A stretch of 16,310 nucleotides of DNA from DATBMY01 sp036554605 (lineage in GTDB: Bacteria > Acidobacteriota > Blastocatellia > UBA7656). The notes under the pieces were generated by a model, which was not told the DNA's origin, searched no databases, and worked only from the letters and a program-made list of their open reading frames with translations. Both the position numbers and the translations under genes were made by a program. Numbering within the stretch: the stretch's first letter is position 1; the number at the start of each line of letters is the position of its first letter. The stretch is taken from assembly GCA_036554605.1 (NCBI GenBank), contig DATBMY010000368.1:1-16310 (forward strand), written 5' to 3'. Below, piece by piece: positions 7,745-15,161 of this stretch.

Positions 7745-8371
7745 ATGAGATTGCTTATCGCAAGCTCGATAACGATATGCGTGGCCGTCGGCGCGGCGCT
7801 CATAGCTATGAATCCGGAAACGCCGGTGCCCGAAAGCGCGCCGCCCGGCGCATGCGCGGGACAAGGCGACGCGGCGGAAGATGATAGAAAGCCGCTGGCG
7901 AAATCGATCAAAGACCCGCGCATCACGGTCATTAAAAGCAGGCGCCGGTTGATGCTTTACTCGGGCGACAACCTTCTCCGCATATATAGGGTTGGCCTCG
8001 GCTTCAGCCCCACGGGAGACAAACATCGACAGGGCGACGGGCGCACGCCAGAAGGGGATTTTTACGTTTGCTCGAAGAATGACAGGAGCAGGTACTATCT
8101 ATCTTTAGGGTTGAGCTATCCGAATGAAGAGGACGCCGCGCGCGGCTTCGGCAGCGGCCTCATCAGCCGCGCCGACCGCGACCGCATAGTAAGCGCCCTG
8201 CGCCGCCGGGGCGTGCCGCCGTGGAATACCAGGCTCGGCGGCGAGATATTCATTCACGGGCACGGCTCTTCGAGCGACTGGACGCTCGGGTGCGTGGCGC
8301 TTGAAAACGAAGAGATGCGCGAGCTCTTTTTCGCGGTGCCGAAAGGCACGCCCGTTCGCATCGAGCCCTAA
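7745..8371 (+). CDS. L,D-transpeptidase (YkuD/YafK-type), membrane-anchored or secreted
   Basis: The protein has 208 residues. The ATG at 7745 lies 5 bases after the upstream stop and opens a hydrophobic N-terminus (MRLLIASSITICVAVGAALIA), a signal or anchor; an upstream in-frame start at 7697 would put 16 polar residues before it. The YkuD domain spans roughly 55-208: ITVIKSRRRLMLY as the first strand, GRTPEGDFYV, and the catalytic region IHGHG (His171, His173) with SDWTLGCVAL carrying the nucleophile Cys183. This His...Ser/Thr-x-Gly-Cys arrangement is the family signature. Such enzymes form 3-3 crosslinks in peptidoglycan or attach proteins to it, in the periplasm; YafK-like members can also remove attached proteins. 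The usual Arg after Cys-x is replaced (GCVAL), as in YafK-like members. It converges on the next gene with 8 bases between the stops. Confidence 0.88.
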   Translation: MRLLIASSITICVAVGAALIAMNPETPVPESAPPGACAGQGDAAEDDRKPLAKSIKDPRITVIKSRRRLMLYSGDNLLRIYRVGLGFSPTGDKHRQGDGRTPEGDFYVCSKNDRSRYYLSLGLSYPNEEDAARGFGSGLISRADRDRIVSALRRRGVPPWNTRLGGEIFIHGHGSSSDWTLGCVALENEEMRELFFAVPKGTPVRIEP

Positions 8372-8379
8372 TCAGATTC

Positions 8380-8964
8380 TTATTCAATCCGGCGGTAATA
8401 GGCCTCGCCCGCGCAGGCGCGGCAAAGCGTCCGGCCTTCTCGAATAACTTCCCGGTGGTCGTTTATTCCCTCGCCGCACTCCGCGCACGCAAGCCTTGAA
8501 ACCGGCCTCCCTGGCCGATCCTGTGTCGGAAGGCTCACGGCGACGCGCATCACCGTGAATAGCGATTCGTCGGGAAGTAATTTGTATGCGCGCAGTTGTC
8601 GCTCGTAGCGATTCTCGATCTCGGGGAAGGCGCAGTCGGCCTGGTCGCGGGCTGAGTCCATTGCGACAACGCGGCGGGCTTCTCCGGTTTTTACGTTGAG
8701 AAAAGTTGCCGCGAGCTTTCCGTAATCGTGATACTTGAGCGTGCGCTTGCCAAGGCGGCAGCCCGTGACGGTCTGTATGGCGTCGGCGGCGCAGCGGTCA
8801 ATCTCGACGAAGACGATGAGGCTCTTATGCTCGGCCCCGCGCGGGTCGGTGATGCCGACGGCCCGGCACCCGAGCATCGCCATGCGCACGCCGAGCACCT
8901 GGCCCGCGCACATGTGGCCGTGCGAGATTTCGGCCCGCTCCAAAAGCTCGTCGAGACTTTCCAT
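8380..8964 (-). CDS. FmdE-domain protein with C-terminal zinc ribbon
   Basis: The protein has 194 residues. The ATG at 8964 is preceded by AGGAGG with a 7-base spacer, the best ribosome binding site in the window. The N-terminal domain matches the FmdE family (PF02663): SHGHMCAGQ with His15, His17 and Cys19, then EIDRCAADAIQTVTGC (Asp56, Cys58, Cys69) and LKYHDYGK. The C-terminus (about 158-194) has two Cys pairs, CAEC and CRAC, forming a zinc ribbon. FmdE was named for a subunit of molybdenum formylmethanofuran dehydrogenase, but stand-alone bacterial members are common and their function is unclear; known structures bind zinc. No other methanofuran gene is visible here, so a C1 role is not supported. 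It is last in a leftward five-gene run but has a promoter-like box of its own. Confidence 0.88.
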   Translation of the reverse strand: MESLDELLERAEISHGHMCAGQVLGVRMAMLGCRAVGITDPRGAEHKSLIVFVEIDRCAADAIQTVTGCRLGKRTLKYHDYGKLAATFLNVKTGEARRVVAMDSARDQADCAFPEIENRYERQLRAYKLLPDESLFTVMRVAVSLPTQDRPGRPVSRLACAECGEGINDHREVIREGRTLCRACAGEAYYRRIE

Positions 8965-8994
8965 AAACCTGCCTCCTGCCTCCCGTCCGGGTTT

Positions 8995-9000
8995 ATTATA
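8995..9000 (-). promoter_or_regulatory. Perfect TATAAT -10 box before the FmdE-domain gene
   Basis: On the minus strand TATAAT lies 30 bases before the ATG at 8964, in the 46-base gap after the NamZ-like gene. No good -35 element is visible 16-18 bases further upstream, so it may be weak, extended or activator-dependent. Initiation would fall near 8988, leaving a short leader with the AGGAGG site. This would allow the gene to be expressed apart from the upstream four. Confidence 0.4.
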
Positions 9001-9010
9001 ACCCTACCCA

Positions 9011-10177
9011 TTAATAAAGCAGGAACCCCTTTCGCATCGCGTCAAACTCGGCGAGCGGCGCGCGCCAGCCCTCTTCGATTTCAGAAACTGGAATGCCATT
9101 CGCGATCTGCTCGCGCAGCCTGCCGCTCCCCGCGATCACGTCAAAGGGCAGCTTGTCGAATACGTATTCATAAGGCGGCTCTTTCCATGCGAAATCCGCC
9201 GGGTAAAGCTCGCGTATCGCGCTGATGATCGCCGCGCCGGTAAGAACCGGTTTGAAGGCGGCGCGGTCGATGACGTGAATCTGCAGGCCGCCGCACGTCT
9301 TGCCGGCGAACTTATGAAACGTCGGCTCGAAATGCATCGCGCGAAAAACGACGCCCGGAAGGCTCATCTCGTCGAGCCGCGCCACAAGCGAGCGCGGGTC
9401 TATGTAGGGCGCGCCGATTATCTCAAACGGGCGGGTCGTGCCGCGCCCTTCGGATATTTCAGTCCCCTCGACGAGCACGCCGCCCGGATAGACAATGGCC
9501 GTGTCGAGGGTCGGTATGTTGGGCGAAGGCATCACCCACGGCAGGCCCGTCTGGTCGTACCACATATCCCGACGCCAGCCGATCATCTTTATCACCTCTA
9601 GCTCGCAACCTACCGCGAACCTTTCGTTGAACATCAGCGCTAGCTCACCCACGGTCATGGCGTGACGCATCGGCATAGGAAACATTCCGACGAAGGAGCG
9701 ATACTCGGCCTCGTGAAGATTGCCTTCGATCTGAACTCCGTTGATTGGGTTGGGGCGGTCGAGCACATAAAATCGCTTTCCGCATTCGCGAGCAGCCTGC
9801 ATCGCAAGCGCCATCGTGTATATAAACGTATAGACCCGGGTGCCTGCGTCCTGCACGTCGAATACAAGCGCGTCGAGTCCCGCGAGCATCTCCGGCGTAG
9901 GCTTTCGCGTCTCGCCGTATAGCGAATAGGACGGAAGCCCGGTTCGCTCGTCGCGGAAGCTTTGCCACTCGATCATGTTGTCTTGCGTCTCGCCGCGTAT
10001 GCCGTGCTGCGGGCCGAATAATGCAACAAGCTCTATTCGGTCAAGCCGATGAATCAAGTCGGCCGCGTGCTCGAAGCGCGAGTTGATCGAGGCGGGGTTG
10101 ACTATAAGACCGACGCGCGCGCCGAGGATTGACGTCGGCGGCTCTTGCAGGAAATTATCAAGGCCCGGTTTGATCAT
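9011..10177 (-). CDS. namZ: NamZ-type exo-beta-N-acetylmuramidase (DUF1343, GH171)
   Basis: The protein has 388 residues, a full family length. The ATG is 3 bases after the upstream SDR stop, with GGGTGAG just before, so it is probably translationally coupled. Family motifs are all present: GLIVNPAS (23-30), FGPQHGIRG (54-62), FDVQDAGTRVYTF (106-118), LDRPNP (139-144), SPNIPTLDTA, EGRGTTRPFE near the middle, and ADFAWKEPPYEY near the end. The characterised Bacillus subtilis member (formerly YbbC) releases N-acetylmuramic acid from the non-reducing ends of peptidoglycan fragments. Here the N-terminus (MIKPGLDNFLQ) shows no signal peptide, so the protein is probably cytoplasmic and would act on imported muropeptides. 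Its neighbours are an SDR, a transporter and a gamma-glutamyl hydrolase. Confidence 0.9.
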   Translation of the reverse strand: MIKPGLDNFLQEPPTSILGARVGLIVNPASINSRFEHAADLIHRLDRIELVALFGPQHGIRGETQDNMIEWQSFRDERTGLPSYSLYGETRKPTPEMLAGLDALVFDVQDAGTRVYTFIYTMALAMQAARECGKRFYVLDRPNPINGVQIEGNLHEAEYRSFVGMFPMPMRHAMTVGELALMFNERFAVGCELEVIKMIGWRRDMWYDQTGLPWVMPSPNIPTLDTAIVYPGGVLVEGTEISEGRGTTRPFEIIGAPYIDPRSLVARLDEMSLPGVVFRAMHFEPTFHKFAGKTCGGLQIHVIDRAAFKPVLTGAAIISAIRELYPADFAWKEPPYEYVFDKLPFDVIAGSGRLREQIANGIPVSEIEEGWRAPLAEFDAMRKGFLLY

Positions 10178-10180
10178 AGC

Positions 10181-10942
10181 TCACCCGCAGAGGACCGAGC
10201 CGCCGTTGACGTTCAGCACTTCGCCGTTGACGTGGCTCGCAAGATCGGAAGCCAGAAAGAGTATGGGTCCGGCAATCTCTTTCGCCGTCGCCACGCGCCC
10301 GAGCGGTATCAGTTCCCGAATTTTTCGCGCCTGCCTGGTGTCGCTTAATGCCCCGGCCGTCATATCCGTGGCAACCCATCCGGGCGCCACGCAGTTTACG
10401 GTTATCCCCTTCGGGCCAAGCTCGGCGGCGAGCGATTTGGTCATAGATATGATCGCCCCCTTCGTCGCGGCATAATGCGAATGAAACGCTTCGCCGCGCT
10501 GGCCCGCGGTAGAAGAGATGAGGATTATAGTGCCGCGCTTCTGAGCGATCATCACGCGGGCAGCCGCGCGCGCGCAGGCGTATATCGAGCGGAGGTTCGC
10601 GTCAATCGTCTCGTCCCAGTCGCGCTCGCTCATATCGTCGATGGGCGCGCGCTTCCATATGCCGGCATTTGCGACGAGGATATCGAGCGCGCCGAACCGC
10701 TCTACGGCAGAAGAAACCATGCGGTCGACGGAGCGCACGCGAGAGACATCGGCGCGAAATAAAAGGGCTTCCGAGCCAAGCTCGCGACACCTGCCGGCGA
10801 CGCGCGATGCCGCCTCGCGGTTGCGGTTGTAGTTGATTGCTATGGCGCGCGCGCCCGCTTCTGCAAACTTGATGGCGGTGGCCGCGCCGATTCCGCGCGA
10901 CGCGCCGGTGATGATCGCGATGCGGCCGGATAGATTTATCAA
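10181..10942 (-). CDS. Short-chain dehydrogenase/reductase (FabG-like)
   Basis: The protein has 253 residues from a TTG start at 10942, chosen because GGAG lies 9 bases upstream and because the product then begins MINLSGRIAIITG, normal for the family. An upstream TTG at 10972 would add ten residues inside the MFS gene. Classical SDR features are the cofactor site TGASRGIG (12-19), NAG (92-94), a catalytic Ser in LISSTAG (143-144), Tyr157 and Lys161 (YAATK), and PGWVATDM after the active site. The motif after the second strand (NYNRNR) suggests preference for NADP(H). The C-terminus ends with the usual GxxLNVNGG. The substrate cannot be told from sequence; FabG-like activity is one option, but the placement between a transporter and NamZ suggests a sugar or envelope-derived substrate. 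The gap to the MFS stop is 4 bases. Confidence 0.85.
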   Translation of the reverse strand: MINLSGRIAIITGASRGIGAATAIKFAEAGARAIAINYNRNREAASRVAGRCRELGSEALLFRADVSRVRSVDRMVSSAVERFGALDILVANAGIWKRAPIDDMSERDWDETIDANLRSIYACARAAARVMIAQKRGTIILISSTAGQRGEAFHSHYAATKGAIISMTKSLAAELGPKGITVNCVAPGWVATDMTAGALSDTRQARKIRELIPLGRVATAKEIAGPILFLASDLASHVNGEVLNVNGGSVLCG

Positions 10943-10946
10943 CGGA

Positions 10947-12152
10947 TCAATCTCCGACTGAAGCGGTGGCAAGGTCGGTCTCGGCGACCCTGGGTTTTCG
11001 AGCCTCGTCGCGGGGCAACAGGTATGCGCAGACCGCGCTCAACAGTGTAGCGGCCGAGGCAAAGACGAGGACGTTGCGGATGCCAAACGCGGGCACGAAG
11101 TTTTCGAGCACGGGCGGTGCGAGCGCGCCCACTCCCCAGGCCGCGCCCATCATCAATGCCGACACGGTGCTGGTTTGACCGGGCACAAGCTCCTGGGCCA
11201 TGGCGACGTTGACCGGGATCGTTGAAAGCAGGACGAAACCGCCGAGCCCCAGAAGCGCGATGCTCGTCCAGCCGGTAGTCAGAAAAGCGGCCATCATCAG
11301 CGGCCCCGCCAGGAGGCCCGAGTAGAGCGTGACGGCCCGGCCCGATGCGCGCTCGGCTATATAACCTCCCGCAAGCCCCCCGAATCCGCCGAGCAGTAGA
11401 AATACCGTGATGACGTTGCCCGTGCCGGCGAGGCCGTAGCCCTGCTCGCGCAGCAGGAAGGGCAGGTAGTTGTTGGTCGTCATCTGAAGGCCCGACCGTA
11501 TGACCGTTATCAGGTAAAGCAGCAGGAGCGGCTTCCAGGCTCCACGCAGCGCGGCGAGAAGCTGCCATTTGACTTTTTCGACGCTTGCCGGAGCAGCTAT
11601 CTCAAGTGGGGGCACGACGCGGTAAAGGAAAGCCGACATCAATATGCCGAAGCCGACAATATAAACGGAGTTTTCGAGATGCTCGGGCGTTACTACTCTT
11701 GTGATTACCAGCGGGCCGACGGCAAAGCCGAGCGTTCCGATTGCGGAAAACAATGCCATGCCTACGCGCTTGCGCTCGCCCGAAGCCATAGCGGCGATGG
11801 CGGCGGCTTGAGGGTGGAAAGAGCCTATGCCTATTCCGCCCGCGACAAGCAGCAGTATCAAGACGGAATAAGAGGGCGCGAGCCCTATCATCGAAACGAA
11901 TATGGCGGTAATGGCGGGGCCGAAGACCGCAAAGAAGCGGCGGGCGTAACGGTCGCTGATGAAGCCATAAACCGGCTGCATCAGAGAAGAAGAGATGGCG
12001 TAGAGCGGCGCTAGCCAGAAGACCTGCGCGGTAGTCAGATGGAGGCTGTCTTTTATAAGGGGGAGCAGGGGGTAGATTATGCTCGAGTAGGAATCGTTGA
12101 CGAAATGGCCTGCGCAAATGGCCGCAAGCGTCACCCTGTCTCTTCCGCGCAT
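10947..12152 (-). CDS. MFS transporter, fosmidomycin-resistance (Fsr) type
   Basis: The protein has 401 residues, about 12 membrane helices. The N-terminus reads ICAGHFVNDSYSSIIYPLLP, and helix 4-5 contains GIGSFHPQAAA, both typical of Fsr-like exporters. The loop ISDRYARR between helices 2 and 3 is the MFS signature A equivalent. A short cytoplasmic centre lies near residues 195-215. The C-terminus is short and polar. The ATG at 12152 has no good ribosome binding site, so translation may depend on the C26 gene ending 30 bases upstream. Known Fsr members export drugs such as fosmidomycin in a proton-coupled manner; in this operon an endogenous metabolite or cell-wall fragment is equally possible. 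It is not an AmpG, as far as can be read. Confidence 0.88.
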   Translation of the reverse strand: MRGRDRVTLAAICAGHFVNDSYSSIIYPLLPLIKDSLHLTTAQVFWLAPLYAISSSLMQPVYGFISDRYARRFFAVFGPAITAIFVSMIGLAPSYSVLILLLVAGGIGIGSFHPQAAAIAAMASGERKRVGMALFSAIGTLGFAVGPLVITRVVTPEHLENSVYIVGFGILMSAFLYRVVPPLEIAAPASVEKVKWQLLAALRGAWKPLLLLYLITVIRSGLQMTTNNYLPFLLREQGYGLAGTGNVITVFLLLGGFGGLAGGYIAERASGRAVTLYSGLLAGPLMMAAFLTTGWTSIALLGLGGFVLLSTIPVNVAMAQELVPGQTSTVSALMMGAAWGVGALAPPVLENFVPAFGIRNVLVFASAATLLSAVCAYLLPRDEARKPRVAETDLATASVGD

Positions 12153-12182
12153 AATGAGTCATCGAAGGGCGAGGGGAGCAAC

Positions 12183-12947
12183 CTAGCGCTTGACCCTCAC
12201 CCCCTGGCCAGCTCTGGATTCTTTGTGTTCACGGGCGACTTCTATGAAGTGCCTGAATATAGCCTGCGACAGCAGGTCGTTTTGCCAGCCCACCTCCGGG
12301 TGCCACTGAACGCCGAGAATGAACTGATCGGGTCTAGTATTTATGACCGCTTCAATGACACCGTCGGGCGCCCAGGCGATGGGCTCCAGGTCGCTGCCGA
12401 CGATATCGATGGCCTGGTGATGGTGGCTGTTTACGGTCGTGTGGGTCGAGCCCGCGAGGCGAGCGACCAGAGAGTCTTCGGTGACGTTGATCGAGTGAGA
12501 GCGTCGCCAGAACAGATCGCCCTGCATGTGTTTGACGGGCTCTTTGACCTCGGCGTTTATATCCTGTATGAGCGTGCCGCCGCGATAGACATTTAGCGAC
12601 TGAATGCCGAAGCAGATTGCGAGGACCGGCATGCGCCGATGCTCGGCCGCCGCCAGCAGCATCATATCGGTCTCGTCGCGGCGCGGGACTACGGGGCCGA
12701 GCTCGGGCCTGGGCTCTCGCCCGTAGCGAAGCGGGTCTACGTCATTGACCGCGCCCGAAAGCGCTATGGCGTCGATGTGCTCCATGCTCGATTCGATGAA
12801 ATCGGGCTCGGGAATCAGCGGCAGCAGTATGGGCGTGCCGCCCGCCGCGTATATGGCTTCCGGATAGGTCTCTCTCAACTCGTAGTAGTTCGTGGTCCAA
12901 TTATAGCGGCAGGGTATTCCTATAACCGGTCTTTCTTTGTCGCTCAA
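12183..12947 (-). CDS. Class-I glutamine amidotransferase-like gamma-glutamyl hydrolase (peptidase C26, PuuD-like)
   Basis: The protein has 254 residues from a TTG start at 12947 with GGGAG 7 bases upstream; no ATG near the start gives a better product. PVIGIPCRY opens the fold, LSGAVNDVDP (63-72) replaces the common GG-x-DV-P motif, Cys112 in AICFGIQSLN is the nucleophile, and His216 and Glu218 in QWHPE complete the triad. NSHHHQAI near 173-180 is also typical. The nucleophile elbow has Phe-Gly where PuuD has Arg-Gly, so the specificity may differ. PuuD hydrolyses gamma-glutamyl-GABA. Because peptidoglycan stem peptides also contain a gamma-D-glutamyl bond and NamZ lies in the same run, cleavage of muropeptides is a possible alternative (inference). 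It is first in the leftward run; about 400 bases of non-coding DNA lie before it. Confidence 0.85.
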   Translation of the reverse strand: MSDKERPVIGIPCRYNWTTNYYELRETYPEAIYAAGGTPILLPLIPEPDFIESSMEHIDAIALSGAVNDVDPLRYGREPRPELGPVVPRRDETDMMLLAAAEHRRMPVLAICFGIQSLNVYRGGTLIQDINAEVKEPVKHMQGDLFWRRSHSINVTEDSLVARLAGSTHTTVNSHHHQAIDIVGSDLEPIAWAPDGVIEAVINTRPDQFILGVQWHPEVGWQNDLLSQAIFRHFIEVAREHKESRAGQGVRVKR

Positions 12948-13356
12948 CTCTGCTCTCCCTCAATAGAAATATAGCCGCAGAAGAGCGGGTTCCCTGCGGC
13001 GTCTCCGTGCGGGTTCAAAAGATAGATTACTCCGCGCCCGTATGCAATGTCAAACAAGGAGATATCGGCTCGGGGGCCGGGGCAGCCTCCTTCTACCGCA
13101 TTGAAGATTGTCTTGAGCGAACAAAGACCACATGGTATATTCGTGGCGCCTCCTTGAGTGCCTCTACAGAGTTCCTGGTAAAGCTAGCGAACGATTGAAT
13201 CCCAAAATACGCACGGGTTGGATAGTCTTACGCCGGTGCGTCTTATGATTGTGCGCCGGGCTGACGGGAGCATCGCGGGAGAGTTCAAGGCCGCAAGCAT
13301 TTTAGGGGTCGGCTCATCTGCTTGCTTTTCAGCCCGCCTGATTGACAGGCTAAGTT
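12948..13356. other. Divergent intergenic region without a convincing gene
   Basis: About 400 bases separate the leftward operon from the rightward kinase gene. Short open frames exist (for example 13007-13198 on +) but their codon use is unlike the neighbours and no ribosome binding site or family motif is seen. It should hold promoters of both directions. I see the inverted repeat 12974-13000, a weak TTGGAT (13218-13223) and TATGAT (13244-13249) pair with a 20-base spacer, too wide to trust, and AAGGAG (from 13059) facing CTCCTT (to 13092). A degraded gene or an unannotated small RNA remains possible. Confidence 0.6.
12974..13000. promoter_or_regulatory. Inverted repeat upstream of the leftward operon
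   Basis: GCCGCAG (12974-12980) and CTGCGGC (12994-13000) are perfect 7-base arms with a 13-base spacer, 27 bases before the TTG start of the C26 gene. A TATATT (minus strand, 12968-12973) directly borders it, so the repeat would lie over the -35/-10 spacer if that box is used, or would form a leader hairpin if transcription starts further out. It could be an operator; no regulator gene is visible next to it. Confidence 0.35.
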
Positions 13357-15057
13357 ATGCGAAGAAAACTTCAATGGCTGCTTGTGTCGCGTCTTGCCAT
13401 AGCGGGCGCGCTGCTTGCGACCGTCGGAGTAATTGAGCGGGAGCAGACGCCGCGCTCGTTTATACCTGTCCTCGCCACTGTCGCGGCCGTCGCGGTCCTG
13501 CTGTCGGGCGTATATTTGATCGCGGCCCGCAGCCGTCTTGCCTACAGGACGCAGGCTTATACGCAACTCGCGCTCGATACGTTGATAGTCACATGGCTGG
13601 TCTATCGCACGGGCGACGCCGAGTCGCCTTTCGCCGCGCTCTACCTCGTAATTATATTCGCGGCCTGTACGCTGCTGGCTCGCCGGGGCGTCTACTTGAT
13701 CGCGACGCTCGGCGGCGCATTTTATGTTGTAGTAAGCACACTCGCGATCAACGGCATCATCGATAGAGCGCAAGGTTGGCCGGTCTATGACCCGAGGGGG
13801 CTGGCGAGGACGGAGTTTATGTTCTCGCTCAACCTGATCGCCATATTTGCCGTCGCGGTTCTCTCGGGCCATCTCGCGGAGCGTATACGCCGCGGCGAGA
13901 GAGACCTGGCCAACGCCACCAAAGACCTTGCCGACTACCGTCTTTTCAACGACCGCATTATCGAGAGCATGCGAAGCGGGCTCGTTACGACCGACCTCCA
14001 GGGCCAGATCGTGACCTTCAACCGCGCCGCCGAAGAGATAACCAAATACAAAGCCAGTGAAGTGCGCGGCCGTAACATCTTCGCGATATTCGGCGATATA
14101 GAGAAGCAGATCGAGGTGGGGCTCGAATCCATAAGGACGCGCTCGCGGCTGCCCCGGTTCGACATCGGGTGCAGGACCGCCGACGGGCGCGAGATACACC
14201 TGGGATTCTCGGTTGCGCCGCTCGTCGACGAGGCCGAGAATTCTCGCGGATACCTGCTCACTTTCCAGGATTTGACCGAGGTGATGGAGCTTGAGCGCGA
14301 GGTGCGCCGCCAGGAGCGGCTCGCGGCGGTCGGCAAGATGGCAGCCGGGCTTGCGCATGAGATACGCAACCCGCTCGCCTCGATGCGCGGCTCGGTCCAG
14401 GTGCTCGCAAGCGAGCTTGCGCTTATGCCCGAGCAGTCTCAGCTCATGGAGATAGTGCTGAGAGAATCGGACCGGCTCAACCGCATCGTTTCGGACTTTC
14501 TGACCTATGCCAGGCCGCCGAGGATGGAGCGAACGATCGTGGAGCTTGTAGGGTTGCTGTCGGAGACCATGGCATTGCTGCGCAACAGCCCCGAGCTTAA
14601 GGCCGAGCATAGGCTGGTCGAGAAATACCCGGACCATCTCGTCAGGTACAACGGCGATCCAAACCAGATAAGGCAGGTCTTTTGGAACCTGTCTCGCAAT
14701 GCCATACAGGCCATGCCGCTTGGCGGCGAGCTGCGCGTATCGCTCCAGGCGAAGGAGGGGAGCGACGTCATAATCACTTTCGGGGATACGGGCAGCGGGA
14801 TGAGCCGCGAGCAGAAGGAGAGGCTTTTTGAGCCGTTCAACTCTTCCAGCGGCGGGACCGGGCTCGGCATGGCTATAGTCTATCAGCTTATGCGCGATCA
14901 CAACGGCAAGGTGGCAGTCGAGAGCGAGGAAGGGAAGGGAACGCGCATATCGATCAAGCTCCCTGCCTCCGGGCGCATCAAGGACGAGGTTGTATCTTCG
15001 GACGCGGCGACGCGGCTGAATCTGGACGCTCCCGCGGTAATGGCGAATAAGCTATAA
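13357..15057 (+). CDS. pilS: PilS/NtrB-like membrane sensor histidine kinase
   Basis: The protein has 566 residues. About six hydrophobic helices fill residues 7-170, followed by a linker (HLAERIRRGERDLANATKDLADY), a PAS domain (about 200-310, starting IIESMRSGLVTTD), the dimerisation/phosphoacceptor region with His334 (GLAHEIRNPLASM), and the ATPase domain: N box NLSRNAIQAM (Asn444-Asn448), G1 DTGSGM (from Asp477), F box LFEPF and G2 GGTGLGM (499-505). Six helices plus PAS plus NtrB-like kinase is the PilS layout. In Pseudomonas PilS senses pilin in the membrane and controls its expression via PilR and sigma-54. The sigma-54 activator gene follows, separated by an unusual repeat. The start is the ATG at 13357; the ribosome binding site is poor. 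The name PilS is by architecture; another ligand is possible. Confidence 0.85.
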   Translation: MRRKLQWLLVSRLAIAGALLATVGVIEREQTPRSFIPVLATVAAVAVLLSGVYLIAARSRLAYRTQAYTQLALDTLIVTWLVYRTGDAESPFAALYLVIIFAACTLLARRGVYLIATLGGAFYVVVSTLAINGIIDRAQGWPVYDPRGLARTEFMFSLNLIAIFAVAVLSGHLAERIRRGERDLANATKDLADYRLFNDRIIESMRSGLVTTDLQGQIVTFNRAAEEITKYKASEVRGRNIFAIFGDIEKQIEVGLESIRTRSRLPRFDIGCRTADGREIHLGFSVAPLVDEAENSRGYLLTFQDLTEVMELEREVRRQERLAAVGKMAAGLAHEIRNPLASMRGSVQVLASELALMPEQSQLMEIVLRESDRLNRIVSDFLTYARPPRMERTIVELVGLLSETMALLRNSPELKAEHRLVEKYPDHLVRYNGDPNQIRQVFWNLSRNAIQAMPLGGELRVSLQAKEGSDVIITFGDTGSGMSREQKERLFEPFNSSSGGTGLGMAIVYQLMRDHNGKVAVESEEGKGTRISIKLPASGRIKDEVVSSDAATRLNLDAPAVMANKL

Positions 15058-15058
15058 A

Positions 15059-15140
15059 GAAAGGGTGAAAGGGTGAAAGAGTGAAAGGGTGAAAGGGTGA
15101 GAAGGCTACTCGCTTCACCCCTTCACCCCTTCACCCCTTC
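15059..15140 (+). repeat. Tandem octamer array facing a near-complementary array, before the regulator start
   Basis: Five tandem 8-base units GAAAGGGT (15059-15098; the third is GAAAGAGT) directly follow the kinase stop. After an 18-base centre come three exact tandem units ACCCCTTC (15117-15140), plus a partial one. Each left unit can pair with a right unit at 7 of 8 positions. The regulator ATG at 15162 follows 21 bases later with GGGGTGG (15153-15159) as the likely ribosome binding site; ACCCC of the right array is also complementary to GGGGT in that site. The array may therefore form a long hairpin, or the right half may block the ribosome site. Confidence 0.8.
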
Positions 15141-15161
15141 ATCCCTCTAAGTGGGGTGGTG

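Noticed and set aside
10943..10972. Upstream TTG start for the SDR
   Set aside because: It lies within the MFS gene and adds ten residues not typical for SDRs; the TTG at 10942 has GGAG at 9 bases.
13007..13198. Possible small gene of 63 codons in the divergent spacer
   Set aside because: It has a GTG start without a ribosome site, codon use unlike the neighbours and no family motif.
13311..13325. Sigma-54-like GG...TTGC element before the kinase gene
   Set aside because: The spacing between GG and GC is 11 rather than the required 10 bases, and the flanking bases fit poorly.
13285..14901. A 538-codon open frame on the minus strand opposite the kinase gene
   Set aside because: The kinase on the plus strand has intact domains throughout; the antisense product has no recognisable motif and arises from GC-rich codon structure.
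15059..15140. Octamer arrays as a CRISPR or a plain rho-independent terminator
   Set aside because: There are no spacers, and no T-run follows the pairing; a start codon follows instead.
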